Shown: positions 1-12,639, numbered from the stretch's first letter. The stretch: 64,000 nucleotides of DNA from Zerene cesonia (GCF_012273895.1 NC_052120.1:5766001-5830000), one strand, 5' to 3'. Numbers and translations: made by a program. Notes: a model not told the origin generated them from the letters alone.

Positions 1-1654
1 TTGAGCTTTGTGTATCATATATTGAAATAGGAATAACTGGGACCGGACAAAGGGAATGTAGCAACGTAGCGAAACGAGGATGAAAGATATAAAATTGTTT
101 TAGCGTTATACTATTCCTTGCTTTGGACGTCAGCTAAGGCTCAAAGTCTTGAATTTATGCGAATTACTCATTGTAATATTATATATTTCGTATTATTTTA
201 TACACGCATTATTAGTTCATAATAATCAATCAAATGTTTTTATGTGTGTTGGAATTTAGAAATAAATAGGTTATACTTAGTATTTTGATTTTATTTTCAG
301 TTCGGTAAAACGATTAATACTTAAACATTGTAGCTTTTATATTGATTTAGAATAAGCTAGAATATACGAGCGTACAACATAGAAAATAAGGTTTGAAAAG
401 GGTCAGCCGCAAATCCTCTACAGTATAAATTAATAATGTTCTTTACAACGATTTTAATACGAATGTAAAACAGGTTAATATTATCTAAAATTCAATATTA
501 ATACGCATGAAACTTGCCTTTGTTGTGGCCGTGGTAGGGTTCACAGACTGTAAATTCAATATTGTACCCGAACAGTTACGTCTTCTCATGAACTTGCTAC
601 AACAGAATTCTATACAAACCATCTTGATGTGTGTGTGCTTCATTAATTATATACTGATACATTTTGTACATTTTTTATTTAAAAATTAAATTAGCTGGAT
701 CGTATGTGGTGGTAATTAGAAGGGAAATAATATAACAGTTTGTTTATTTAATTTGATTCTACGAATTGCTAAATTAATACTCACATTTATGATGTCTCTT
801 TTCAAACCTTTCTGTACATTTATTCTATTCCAATAAAAATGTGTACATTTATAAATAATTTGAGAATAGCATATTTTTTTCTCCAAAAAAGACCGACGTT
901 TCTACGGAACGATAAACCACTCCTGATCCAAAAACGGGACCAAATGACAACAATTTCTGATCAAACGCAAAAAGAAGTAAGTAAGTAAATAAGTAAGTCA
1001 GTAAGTAAGTAAATCAATTTGTTAAATGTCGCGGAGTTACCAGTAACTCCTTCGTTTTTGGGCACGTCGGTTGAAAAACAGCGTTGATCCCAGATTATCC
1101 ATTAATACACAGATAACGTCAAGGAAAGAGCAAACAATATAAAGATAATAATTATACTTGCGCATACTACGAATATATCAACTGTATTCACATTCCTTAC
1201 GTTCAGATTTCAATCTCAAGAAAGACCTGACAGGGATTGTTACAATCCTATGGCCACATCTTACTGTAATCCTTTGAAGTATTCAACTTTCAGTTTAATA
1301 TAAGCGAACAATGCGACCCATAGCCGAGTTGTAACAATAGAAAACTTTTCGTTTCAAGAGTCCATTTTATCTGCGCACACCCTTTTGTTGATTTGCATGA
1401 TATTTGTGCGATGCTATGCTGTTTTATGATAATGATTTTTTTTTAATATTCATACTTTATTGAAGTGTTAATAATGCGAAGTGATATGTGATCGATAATT
1501 ATTTTAACATGGTGAAGGATCCTTAGAAATACATATTTTGAATAAACCATAATGATTTAAGAGAGAATTGATATTATTGTACGAACGAATATTTATTTAT
1601 GTTTAGTTTTCTGAAACTAAATTTATAAGTAGGTAGTTTTCCAATACAATCCCG
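1..1654. other. Non-coding AT-rich stretch, no gene seen
   Basis: No recognisable gene. The only open frame of any length (507-689, 60 codons) has no domain signature and is within chance expectation. An AAGT microsatellite sits at 974-1013. The rest looks like unique AT-rich intergenic or intronic DNA. Confidence 0.6.
974..1013. repeat. AAGT tetranucleotide microsatellite
   Basis: About ten units of AAGT, with AAAT and CAGT variants, run without interruption. This is an ordinary simple-sequence repeat. Confidence 0.85.
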
Positions 1655-1828
1655 CATAGTGCTCGTTAGTTTAGTATTTATGCCCTTTCTCTAGACTCAA
1701 ACTGTCTTTCAGCCAAATTTCATCCAAATCAGTGTAGTGGTTTTGGCGTGAAAGCGTAAGAAACAAACTTACGTTCACATAATACTTTAGAGTATTATAT
1801 AATAAATATATTATATACCTAGTAGGGA
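1655..1828 (-). mobile_element. Helitron-like element, truncated copy
   Basis: Read on the minus strand it begins TCCCTACTAGG directly after an A, a Helitron-style A/TC border. It continues through a low-complexity stretch, then an AAACTTACGTT-type segment and the conserved block complementary to CCAAATTTCATCCAAATCAG. That block is common in small non-autonomous elements of Lepidoptera. The 3' end (left side here) is lost, and no CTAG terminus is visible. Family assignment is from memory of the motif. Confidence 0.5.
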
Positions 1829-4524
1829 TTTTCAAAAGTGTACATTGTTGAACATTCATGTATCGAGTTTCTAATAATGTCTTGTTACTACAAGGTATTC
1901 TTAGTGTGAATACAATTCCTAATTTATCTTATCAAGCTGAAGAGTTTAATTGTTTGAACGTGCTAATTCTTTCACTTTCCTTGATCGCTATAAAGTTAAA
2001 TGAGTTATACCAGTAAGCCTAGTATCATATAATATTAGGCTTATATTGTATATCAACGCAATGTATCTACATTTATATTTTTTACTTCAGTATAATTGTG
2101 TGGCAAAGAAAATTACAAGCATTCTAAAAATATACCCATCAAAGGAGCTGCGACGCAGCCGGAACCATGACCCTAAGTAAATATATCGAAAGTCAGAGAA
2201 AATATGAAGTTTATTAATCTGAAGCATTTTCTGTACGTTGCTTTTAGTGTGATGAAAGTTGGTTCGCGAAGTCCCTAGTGCCGTATAAGTCCATTAAGCA
2301 AATGGATGGAACAGAAATGAGAGCTCGTTTTTAATTTCGTCGTCATGCAAATAATGCTAATAATGTGTCCCTCGTTGGCTTATCTTTATTAATTATAACT
2401 TTCATCAAATTAAAAATATTTCACATCATGCTTTTGCCCGTTTATTAAACGAATGGTATTGTTTTTGTTTTCCACTAAAATTAATGGGTATACACTAACA
2501 AGCGCTTTAGCTTTTTTAATACGCAAGCAAATTTCGACTATTAAAATTTATGTATATAATTATACTTTCAGGCTACTAATGAGTTATCAAGAAAATCACA
2601 AACCGAAACCAATTAAAGTCCCCAATTGTTTGGCAGAACATTTTTATGTAAGTTATTTACTCGTACCCTTGAGACGTTTTTCTAAAATCCAATTTATTTG
2701 AATAATGGGGGTAATACGATTGTTTAGTCATTTCTTGAGTCCACCGTACTTCAGGACAACCACTTGAAGGCAACTTTTAAATTACGTCCCCGGTTTTCTT
2801 AACTTATTTACTCCACATAAAAAGAGACAAAATATAATTCCACTTTTCAGGTCAGAAGATAATGGCCTTTGATAAGAGTCTGAAAAAGCTTTCCGCTGTT
2901 TTGTTTCTTTTATCATCAAGTTTACGTGGACTTTTTGCAAAAATTATAACTTCTAAGATTAAATAAAAAGTTTTAATAAATTTTCCGAGGTTAGCTAGGA
3001 TTATCTTAGAGTAACCTTTTGGATTCCATTACAGCGCAAATTAAATTTAATGGGCTAATTAATTATTTTCAATTTTATGTGAAATTCAACACAATAGGGT
3101 TGCATACCTACTTGAATAACCATATAATGAAATTCATAAAAGCGCGTATACTAAATGTTTGATTACAATACGACTAAATGGTATAATATAAGGAGTATGA
3201 GAATAGCAATAAAACAAAGGTTGCCTTCACACCCAGTAGCCGACTATCACAATGGTTATTATGCAAAATTTGTGCCAAAACGTAACTCTGCGTGCAGTTT
3301 TCAGTGTCGGAAACCGTTGCCTTTTATTTACATGCCACGGGAGTACAATACCAATTGCGGCTCGCAATCACACATTACTAATTGTCAACTGATTACTGTT
3401 CAAATTGCTAATTAGCGTTTGCCGAATGACTTTCATTATGTGCATACACATCTCTGTGTCACATATCTCGTTATCATATTTTACACGATAGCGCCGTTTA
3501 TCATGGCTAATTTGGAAATTATTGTAGTGCTAGATTTAATTGCGAAAGTTTTGGCTTTTATTGTAACATGTAATTGAGTTGTGCAAAGAGTTAAAATTGC
3601 TTAGCGTAATGGCGATTATGTCACATATTTCACCAAAGTGGCTGTATAATAGAAATTATTGTTTAATGCGTGTAAAATTAAATTTTCAGTCTAACTTTTG
3701 CAATCTTACGGGATTAATGGAAGCACCTACGCGTACAATTGAAACGGATTACAATTGTGCTGTGATGATTGAGAAATTAATATGAATTTATATTTGATTT
3801 TCCGGAACACCATCAACAATTTAAAAAATCCTATATTTAAAATAAAGAAAATAAAGAAAAAATAGTAACAAAGAATATTGAAGTTATTATATTAATGAAA
3901 ATAAATTATAGATTATATACCATTTCCTGTGAGGGGTGACAAATACAAGAATGGGGAGATTTTCACATTCATTCTTGTACATGATCCCTTATTTTTGATA
4001 GTAAGCATATTTGTCAAATATATGATTCATGGCTACACGCGCAGCGGAAAACAACTGACACAAGAGAGAGTCATTAGATCGAATTTCGAAAATTGAACCT
4101 AATATTTTTTAAAACTGAGCGCCCCGCCTTCACCCGTTGTACGTTTTTAGACTCCATAAGAACCTTCCTTGTGCATTAAAACGTAAAATTTTGTCGAATT
4201 GGTCAACCCGTTCGAGTTTTACGCTTAGCAACACATTTCGCGATTTATTATTCATTTAATACATTTGATTTATATATGTACCATTTACCCCTGTATTTTT
4301 GAACTCGTTTATTACGACGTTGGCTGGTTTTCGGTTGATTAGCGTCCTTATTCTTTGAGCCTATTTTAATTTTCTGATGGTTACTTTTGCTCCTCTCATC
4401 GTACCAAGTCATTAGGAAACAGGTTGTTTGTCAATAAATAATTGTACCTTTGTCACAAACATCGCAGTTCTCAGTAATAGAAGTACTAATTGGTGACCGC
4501 GCCCATGTTCCTGTCACCTCATTT
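1829..4524. other. Non-coding stretch before assembly gap
   Basis: No supported gene. Short open frames at 2453-2701, 3155-3415 and 3579-3785 lack domain features and are chance-sized. Near 2240-2400 and 3180-3480 composition is less repetitive and includes ATGCAAAT and TAATTA homeodomain or POU-type words. These could be conserved non-coding DNA, but a single genome cannot show it. A near-perfect hairpin lies at 2014-2043. Confidence 0.5.
2014..2043. repeat. Inverted repeat, 12-bp arms
   Basis: TAAGCCTAGTAT (2014-2025) and ATATTAGGCTTA (2032-2043) pair with one mismatch around a 6-base loop. Confidence 0.7.
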
Positions 4525-5524
4525 NNNNNNNNNNNNNNNNNNNNNNNNNNNNNNNNNNNNNNNNNNNNNNNNNNNNNNNNNNNNNNNNNNNNNNNNNNNN
4601 NNNNNNNNNNNNNNNNNNNNNNNNNNNNNNNNNNNNNNNNNNNNNNNNNNNNNNNNNNNNNNNNNNNNNNNNNNNNNNNNNNNNNNNNNNNNNNNNNNNN
4701 NNNNNNNNNNNNNNNNNNNNNNNNNNNNNNNNNNNNNNNNNNNNNNNNNNNNNNNNNNNNNNNNNNNNNNNNNNNNNNNNNNNNNNNNNNNNNNNNNNNN
4801 NNNNNNNNNNNNNNNNNNNNNNNNNNNNNNNNNNNNNNNNNNNNNNNNNNNNNNNNNNNNNNNNNNNNNNNNNNNNNNNNNNNNNNNNNNNNNNNNNNNN
4901 NNNNNNNNNNNNNNNNNNNNNNNNNNNNNNNNNNNNNNNNNNNNNNNNNNNNNNNNNNNNNNNNNNNNNNNNNNNNNNNNNNNNNNNNNNNNNNNNNNNN
5001 NNNNNNNNNNNNNNNNNNNNNNNNNNNNNNNNNNNNNNNNNNNNNNNNNNNNNNNNNNNNNNNNNNNNNNNNNNNNNNNNNNNNNNNNNNNNNNNNNNNN
5101 NNNNNNNNNNNNNNNNNNNNNNNNNNNNNNNNNNNNNNNNNNNNNNNNNNNNNNNNNNNNNNNNNNNNNNNNNNNNNNNNNNNNNNNNNNNNNNNNNNNN
5201 NNNNNNNNNNNNNNNNNNNNNNNNNNNNNNNNNNNNNNNNNNNNNNNNNNNNNNNNNNNNNNNNNNNNNNNNNNNNNNNNNNNNNNNNNNNNNNNNNNNN
5301 NNNNNNNNNNNNNNNNNNNNNNNNNNNNNNNNNNNNNNNNNNNNNNNNNNNNNNNNNNNNNNNNNNNNNNNNNNNNNNNNNNNNNNNNNNNNNNNNNNNN
5401 NNNNNNNNNNNNNNNNNNNNNNNNNNNNNNNNNNNNNNNNNNNNNNNNNNNNNNNNNNNNNNNNNNNNNNNNNNNNNNNNNNNNNNNNNNNNNNNNNNNN
5501 NNNNNNNNNNNNNNNNNNNNNNNN
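4525..5524. other. Assembly gap (1000 N)
   Basis: Exactly 1000 N characters, which suggests a default-length scaffold gap of unknown true size. Reading frames crossing it are artefacts. Confidence 0.99.
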
Positions 5525-6098
5525 TACCAAATTAATGACAAATAGAGGCCAGCCCTGTGTCTATAGTCCACTACCCTGTTTTTGATGGCTAATTGACGTT
5601 AACCCTTTGTTAGAACTGGTAAATTGGAATGCTCAAAGTGACACAGTCGACAATATAGTTCTTATTATCTACATCAATTAAGTATAGTTTGTATATAAAC
5701 TATACTTAATTGATGTAGATAAAGACATTTTTTTTAACTCTTAATGTTTGTGATAAATCTCTTCATATAAAGAGATTTACAAGTTTGAGGTGTGATTGTG
5801 TAACTGTGGTATTCTAGATATAAATGGAATGGAGTAGGTTATTGATTCCGATCTATTGTACAAGTTCAATGTAATGAATAAATAAATCCAAAAGCATGAA
5901 ATAACAATTTTTATATTTTACCATATCGTTTATTTAAAACTAGCTTCAAAACTCGCTGATTTTCTTAAACAAGTAAGAAATAAGCTTCTTGAAAGCTTAT
6001 CTATTGCTATACATATATGCGTTATCAATATTCATTATAATCCGTTCAGATTTCAGCGGCACCTGCAGAGCGATATACCACTCTGATATATTTTAGTA
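5525..6098. other. Non-coding stretch with foldback sequences
   Basis: No gene recognised. It holds a long perfect inverted repeat (5665-5722) and a shorter hairpin (about 5754-5780, TAAATCTCTT against AAGAGATTTA). The rest is AT-rich. Confidence 0.6.
5665..5722. repeat. Perfect inverted repeat, 26-bp arms, 6-base loop
   Basis: The arms at 5665-5690 and 5697-5722 are exact reverse complements around GTATAT. The sequence would form a long cruciform or RNA hairpin. No element termini flank it, so it is not clearly a MITE. It could be an inverted duplication from replication template switching. Confidence 0.9.
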
Positions 6099-6766
6099 TC
6101 AATACAGTTATTATAAGGCTGAAGAGTTTGTTTGTTTGTTTGGTTGAACGCGCTAATCTAAGGTCGGATTTTAAAAATTCTTTTAGTGTTAGATAGCCCA
6201 TTTATTGAGGAACGCTTCATCACTACATAGTATAGAAAAAAGTCGCTTTCTCTGTACCTATATCTCTATGTATGCTTAAATCCTTAAAACTACGCAACGA
6301 ATTTTGATGGGTTTTTTTAATAGATAGATTGATTCAAGAGGAAGGTTTATAGTATACATAAAAATATGTGTATGTGGTAGTCGAGCACGCTTCGGCACGA
6401 ATTGGGCCACCTCGCAGCGGGGAAGTACCACATCCCTACAGAAGACCGGCGTGAAATAGCATTCTGCTGTGTTTCGTTCGGTGAGTGGGGGGACTGGAGG
6501 CCCATATCCTTTTCCTTACCCTTCCCAGTCCTGTCCTTTATTCTTCCCCTCAATCCTTTCCTAATCCCTTTCCAATGCGAAGGCAATCTATTTGTAGAGG
6601 AGTAAGGTCTGCAATGGACCCTATGCTTCTCCAAATGTTCATGGGCGGTGGTAGCGCTTACCATCAGGCGTCCCTCCAGCTCCATTGCCGACTGTGACAT
6701 AAAAAAATTATGTATCTATTAAACTACTCTGAATTTAACGTGTGCGAAGCCGCGGGCAAAAGCAAT
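6099..6766 (+). mobile_element. Helitron-like element split by a retroposon
   Basis: The 5' end TCAATACAG follows an A at 6098. It leads into the GGCTGAAGAGTTTGTTTG and GTTAGATAGCCCATTTATTG blocks, which recur in the element at 20136-20288. The 3' part (about 6708-6766) contains GCGAAGCCGCGGGC, a GC hairpin of the kind found near Helitron ends, then CAAT where intact relatives have CTAG. Bases 6373-6707 are a separate retroposon inserted inside it. Without the insertion the element is about 330 bp. It encodes no protein. Confidence 0.65.
6373..6707 (+). mobile_element. Structured retroposon copy A, full length
   Basis: Starts TGTGGTAGTCGAGCACGC and ends GACTGTGACAT plus an A-tract. Order of parts: 5' stem (TGTGGTA pairing with TACCACA), CT-rich centre, then a 3' nested stem and tail. 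Related copies occur at 9493, 15377, 16631 and 36343, with fragments at 19160, 21666, 25045 and 31724. The A-tail suggests retroposition. No convincing pol III A/B boxes were found, so the class is unsettled between a SINE and a short LINE-derived element. Open frames here are incidental. In this copy the 3' stems are eroded (GGCAAT still pairs with ATTGCC). Flanks show no clear target duplication. Confidence 0.85.
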
Positions 6767-8508
6767 TTAGGCTATATACATCAGGTTTTACATGGGTAAA
6801 ACCATGGGGCACAGCTATTAATATAATACGAATGAGTTAATGTACGAGAGTCTTCATTATAAAATAATTCATTTAATCATTAGTGATACAGCTGGGTTTA
6901 TGACACTAAATGTTATATCTGATAAGCTAGTTAGTTTTAACTTTTCTAATCAACATAAATAACATATTAAAATAACTATCTAACAAATAACACTATTTGA
7001 ACTTCATTGCTAACGAACTAATAAAAGTTAGTATGATATTAAAAATTTTAACATTTTCATAAAATCAAAACCATTAGAAACAAATACGATAATGGATAAA
7101 GATTTTAATGGCAATATCGTTTTCACATATGGAATCGTGGAAAATATTATTCTCTCATGTAACGTTAACCTAAGTGTCTGATGCATTAGTTTACAGTTAT
7201 CAATTAATATTCAGGAGGAATAAAATTGATGTTTTCTGAATATATTTTAATTTTCATCCAACCATACACAATGTTTATGACTTGAAATATCCTGCGAAAG
7301 TAGGTTTTTTTGTTATTGACATTCAATATTAAAAACGGGTAACGATATTAAAATCCAGCAACGATTTTCATATAACTTTCATGAAGGTAAGCAAATTGGG
7401 TAGAGTACAAATGAAAAAACTTTTATACGATGTTATTTAAAACTTTCCCATCAAAATCATTATTATTTTCATCATGAAATTTCATTACAAAATATCAATG
7501 TAGAAATTATGTCAATGTTATTGTTGTATAATTATTTGTATCTAACAGTCGTGTCAAATATTCCGCCCCATCTGCCCATTACGTCGATAAAGAAGAGTAC
7601 CCTCGAAATCCATGCAATTTCTTCTTGTATAGTCTCGGTTGCGATAAACACCCTTAGCGCAAATAAGCATGTAACATTGGCCCTAGGAATAAGTACGTAA
7701 CGTAACTTTAATACAATTTTATTGACAAAAGTTCATAACGAAACCTATTACACATAAGACTTATTAGAAATGCAACATTCAAACAACAATTAAAGCGATA
7801 AGACGTCATGCATTGTATGTGAGACTGATCGACTTTCAATTGTATTACAGCATAATTGAGTCCATTATTGTTTACATGGTGAAACACATGCTGGCAACTT
7901 GCAAATTGGTATAGTATGTGCAATGTACATAGGTGCACATCCAATTTAGTACTGCAATCAACTGTGGTTAATATGCCACTGCGAACAGTGTCATCTAGTT
8001 ACGTATATAACACCCTGTTGATTGTATATTTGCTTAATTCGTTATGGCTTATTCTAGTGCTATTTTGAGTATTATGAGAGGTACTAGCTGTGGGTGCCGG
8101 CTACCGCTTGGATAGTCATTTATTATTTTCGTTTCTTTATTATTTTATTTTTGGTTAATGAATTTGTTTTATCTAATTTGCGATCCCTGTTAGCTTGGCG
8201 AGAAGTCGATAAATATTCAACCTGTAATATTTTATAATATAACAGTAGGTTTTTTATAATTATCAGCTCATTGAAAACATTTTTTTGGCATATACTGAAT
8301 GTCTAACAATATCAATCCATTTTTGAGAGAGCGTATTTGTGGAAAATTTTCACACAGACAACATACCTGTATGCTTAACAATGTTGCTGTTTGTTTTTTA
8401 GCCGATAGGTTCCAATTTCACGCTTCAGATAGTTTATTTTTAAAGTTATCATTTCAGTGTTGATTTAACAATTAAAATGTCAACTATAATTCAATCGAGT
8501 TTGTTCAT

Positions 8509-8548
8509 CGTGTAATTTTTTTGTATTTTTGATACAAAAAATTACACG
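8509..8548. repeat. Inverted repeat, about 17-bp arms
   Basis: Left arm 8509-8526 and right arm 8532-8548 are complementary except for one extra T in a T-tract. The loop is 5 bases. Confidence 0.8.
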
Positions 8549-9057
8549 TTTGATTTTTTACTCAATTACTTGTGTCTATTCTGTTAAATGAAATTTTGAC
8601 ACAGCAGCAAAATAGCCTAGATACCTCTGCGAACATGTAAAACATTATTTTATATGTAAAGCGTATTATATCAGTAAAGGCATATAACCAGATTATATAA
8701 ATGAACGAACATGAACGTACTGGATTTCTTTTTACTTCTTAAATAAATAAAATACTTATTGCTTTTATTCTATTGAAAACCTGTTATATTAGCAGTATTT
8801 TTAAATAGATTTTTTTCTTTTGTAGAGCTTAGGCATATATCATAAACATTTATCTTTTTACAAGCATTATTACTTATAAAACAATAGCTATAGCTCTATA
8901 ACTCTCTAACAAAAAGTAAAAAGCATAAGTAAAGCAAATTGTTTTCTACCTTACCGGTTACCGGGAATAAATGAAATTATAGGAAAAATTAGTATACTCT
9001 AAGAGAATTACGACGAATAAGTAGAACAGCGACGATTGTGATTCAAGTTTTCAGAAT

Positions 9058-9127
9058 AAAAAATATCAGATTTATTGAAATCTGATATTTTTTATTGTAT
9101 ACTTCAAATGAATTCGAAGTATACAAT
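9058..9127. repeat. Two adjacent perfect hairpins
   Basis: First hairpin: 16-bp arms at 9058-9073 and 9078-9093 with a 4-base loop. Second: 12-bp arms at 9094-9105 and 9116-9127 around a 10-base loop containing GAATTC. The two stems abut with no spacer. Confidence 0.9.
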
Positions 9128-9269
9128 AAATGATTTCAGCTTCAAAATACAAATTATTTCAATTGAAATACAATAATTATTATTTAAATTAAAATAAATA
9201 GCCAAAAGCAAAACTCGAAAACAGCGCTAGCAGTTCGCCTAATTTTTCGTTAACGTTTCTAATGAGGCA

Positions 9270-9337
9270 TAAGTAAGGTTCTATGAAGAGGAAAACGTGC
9301 CACGGGTGAAGCCGGGGCGGACCGGTAGTACTGAATA
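9270..9337 (+). mobile_element. Helitron-like 3' end remnant
   Basis: Contains GTGAAGCCGGGGCGGACC followed by GGTAGTA. This resembles the end of the element at 20136-20288 (GGGGACCGCTAGT) with one changed base in the terminal CTAG. Its start cannot be placed. Confidence 0.35.
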
Positions 9338-9492
9338 AAATAATATTGGAATTTAACCACAGAAACTATAAACGTCTTGCCATGACATGAGAATGGAAAA
9401 GATATATTCAGTATTAACATTTGTCATAAGCTAACAAAAAAGGCACTAAAAAGATGTAAAGTGCTAAATCTAGATAATTAATGTGGGATTAA

Positions 9493-9816
9493 TGTGGGAG
9501 TCGAGCATGCTTCGGCACGCCGGCCAGCTCGCAACGGGGAAGTACCACACCCCCCACAGAAAACCGGCGTGAAATAATAGCTTGTTATTGTGTTTCGTAC
9601 GGTGAGTGGGGGAGCCGGAGGCCTATTTCCTTCTCCTCTCTCCTTTCAAAGTCCATTCCCTTTTTCCAGTCATCAATCCTTTTCTTATCCCTTATCTCTT
9701 AAAAGCGGGCAGTGCATTCTCAGAGAACTGAGCCTCTGCGAATGTTCATGGGTGGTGGTGATCCTTTACCATCAGGCGAACCACCAGCTCAGTTGCCCGC
9801 TATGACATAAAAAAAA
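9493..9816 (+). mobile_element. Structured retroposon copy B, full length
   Basis: Same architecture as the copy at 6373, but the other sequence subfamily. The outer 3' stem is AGCGGGCA (9704-9711) with TGCCCGCT (9794-9801). The inner stem is CATTCTCAGAG (9715-9725) with CTCTGCGAATG (9734-9744), one mismatch. It ends TATGACAT plus an A-tract. The 5' head is TGTGGGAGTCGAGCATGC. No coding capacity is credited to the 71-codon frame inside. Confidence 0.85.
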
Positions 9817-10065
9817 TTGGAAATATAGTATATCGTTTCGTTTAATCGACTACAATAAAATAAAAAAACAGTGGAATTTTTTAAAATATCTTTCTTCAGT
9901 TTACGCTAATTAAAAACTTGTTCGAGAAATACTTCAGATACTTTGATACAATTGGATGTAACAATAATAAAGATTCCTACCTAAATGCTTGGAACCTTCA
10001 TTAATTGGTCATAAAATTTTTGGTTCTAGTTTCATTGAATGTTATTATTATATGGTTGTCTTATG

Positions 10066-10344
10066 TCGTTATCATCATTATCGCCCATATATGTTACCAC
10101 TGCTGGGACACAGGCCTCGTATGAGGCTAAGTGCGGGTTGGCAGATGTCACATGTCGGCGAACTTTTGATTCTTGGACATGCCGGTTTCCTCACGATGTT
10201 TTCGTTCACCGTTTGAGCAGTGGTAATGTTATCGACATGTGCAAATATATTAAAAAATCAATTTATTTCTTGCACGCTCGTCTGGTCTCGAACCCCGACT
10301 TATCGATATTAAGTCCGAGGTCCTCACCACTGAGCCACCACTGC
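10066..10344 (-). mobile_element. tRNA-derived SINE
   Basis: On the minus strand it starts GCAGTGGTGGCTCAGTGG at 10344. A pol III A box TGGCTCAGTGG (complement of 10327-10337) and a B box GGTTCGAGACC (complement of 10284-10294) are intact. The body contains AAACCGGCATGTCC and CCTGTGTCCCAGCAGTGG, ending in an imperfect GAT-rich tail near 10066. This matches a widespread lepidopteran SINE type. A diverged copy lies at 48920-49205. Open frames at 9989-10371 are incidental. Confidence 0.85.
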
Positions 10345-12639
10345 TTGCTGCTGCTTTATGTCATTATGTGAAAAGTCTATGTAATTGAAATGGACAATAA
10401 AACATTATATTGACTTTATCTGTAAGACGTTAAGACAGTAAAACTTCTCGACCAAAAAAATATGCTTATCCTAAACTAAGACATTCAACTTTGTTGTGAT
10501 AGATATTTATTAGTCTGCTTGTTTTTTCCCTTCTTGCTTCCAAAATAATTTATATAGAAAATAGTTTTATTATATGAAGACTATTAAAGTCAATTCTAAA
10601 ACAAATTTATTCGAGAGTAATTGGATGTTCATTGAATAAGGTGATCAAATTAAATGAAAATAAACTTAAACTGCAAACTCTTAGAGTATGAAAATTTCAT
10701 ATTTCCAATGATCAGGAAACTCGAGTCGCCAATTATTTTATAACGATTTTAGAAAATGGAGTCGAGGCTTATAGACGAAAGCCATTGATTTAGCAAGTCG
10801 ACTTTAAAAGTTCCTGGATCTAATTTGTAACATCGATAATTAAATCATCGGCCGTTGGTAGCTCCCTCTAATTATAATGCGATTCGTTCCGATAACTCGA
10901 TATACTTTACTGTATAAATGAATTTATGGAACGATTTTTTTTTAACATTTAATGTTTCAAACTAATTTGGTCCCTTTTTTTTAGTACCTTTAAGGGATTG
11001 GTATTATAGGGAATGTTATTATGATATGTTTTAAAGCTCAGCTATAATGTCTCCTTTGATAAATTCTTGAGAAGGGATCAAAAAGCGCAAAAATGAGTTT
11101 TGAATTTCATACGTAAATACTAGATCATAGAAAAATAAGAACATGATTAAATAATTTGACAGAATATACTGGCAGGCACCAAGTTGGTAATCTGTTTAAG
11201 ATTCTGTGATGGTACGCCAGCTCTTTTAAAAATAAAAATAATCGCTTCCTTATTCGCATAGGAAATTAAACAATGAAAAAGAAAGAAAACACATTGTGTT
11301 CATCGTGGATAGGATTTGCTTTTGTAGGCTATGTTCTCTTTAATAGCAGTTAGGTGTAATACATATTATGTAATGTTATGATAAAATATTTATCATTACA
11401 TTTAATTAAAAAAAAATAATAATGTTTTTTATACCTATCATGTTCGCATAGAAATGAATTCTATGAATTAGATTAATTAATTGTAGTGAATCTAACTATT
11501 AGATATTAGGACATTTTTTAAAATGATTGAATCAATAAATGCATTAATTCAAGCAATTGGTCAGTACAGTCCAATATATTTTATTATGTAAATGAAATAC
11601 CACTTTAGCATTCGTTGGTATTCAAGTCTGATGAAAAATCTTTACACTTTCCAGATTTAATCTCTAATATCAAGCGGATATATTCTGAAGTCATACAAAG
11701 TTGAAAAAGTTATTATGTCAATTTTTATTAAAGGAGCTTAGAAATAAGGAAGACCGAGATTAACAAGAATTGCAGAGTGATGATCCCCAGCGTATAAACA
11801 ATGATAGCGCAATGATACAATAATGTCGGGAGAAATCAGAAAATGCGCGCCAAAATATCTTTTATTTTTACCAAGTCCCAAGTAGACGTGCAAATTGGAC
11901 TTCGTAATCTTCATTCCCTAGCTACATCGAAGCTGCTATAATTATGAAATACTCTTGATACGAGCGCACCTGCTTCTAATATTAATTTAAAGTTATGACG
12001 AAAATTTTTTTAATCCGCTTTACGAGAGTTCTCTCGTTATTTCAACGTTAATGGACATTAAAGTTTGAAGTATCGGGTGCTGGATTTAATTGTAACACTT
12101 TGTTCAACGCCTAGCTCGTATTGGGAGGAGGGGGTGGCGCTCATATAATGTTTCAGTGTTGTTATGTAATATAAGAATGGGTAATAATGTTTTCTAGTGC
12201 AACATATATTGGTGAAACGTATTTAGAAAAGAAAATAAGTGTGTGGAGCATAAACATTACTTTCATATGTTACGTGCTATGAAGGTGTTCAAATTATTGT
12301 AATATCATAAGCCTATTTTTTGTATAGAGCGGAAACAGGTCACCTAATGGGGTTAAGGTAATAATCGCTTGTGATTTTTGCTCAGAACAACGTTGCTGAT
12401 AAATTAAAATATTAAATTTAAATTTATGCACAGTCGCCCAAACCAGCCCGAGGCTAATTGTTAAACCACCCCATAAATATCTTACACAATATAATAATAA
12501 AACAAGGTTGGCATGTAAAAATACCGATTATCATTAACAAACGAGAAAAAAACCCTAAATCTAGTTTACACTCGATACTTAAATACGAAATACTCCTAAC
12601 TATATTATAATTAATCAACCCTTTCCTAATAATATTGTA
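10345..12639. other. Non-coding stretch, no gene seen
   Basis: AT-rich sequence with no domain-bearing frame, no RNA gene recognised and no clear repeat structure. Confidence 0.55.

Larger units (their letters stand above)
6767..9492. other. Non-coding stretch, no gene seen
   Basis: No supported gene; open frames at 7509-7700 and 7708-7944 are chance-sized. A Helitron-like 3' terminus on the minus strand (CTAG at 8084-8087 next to A, followed by GCTGTGGGTGCCGG) suggests a remnant at about 8084-8150. Hairpins lie at 8509-8548 and 9058-9127. A further element tail ending GGGGCGGACCGGTAGTA lies at about 9270-9337. Confidence 0.5.

Noticed and set aside
4450..5571. Four ORFs of 338-361 codons
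   Set aside because: They are made almost wholly of unknown residues read through the 1000-N gap.
6347..6700. 117-codon minus-strand ORF and similar frames at 9590, 15398, 15562, 16748 and 16767
   Set aside because: All lie on copies of the same retroposon. Their shared peptide strings come from repeated DNA, and the frames differ between copies.
10039..10371. 110-codon + strand ORF
   Set aside because: It is antisense to a tRNA-derived SINE and has no protein-family features.
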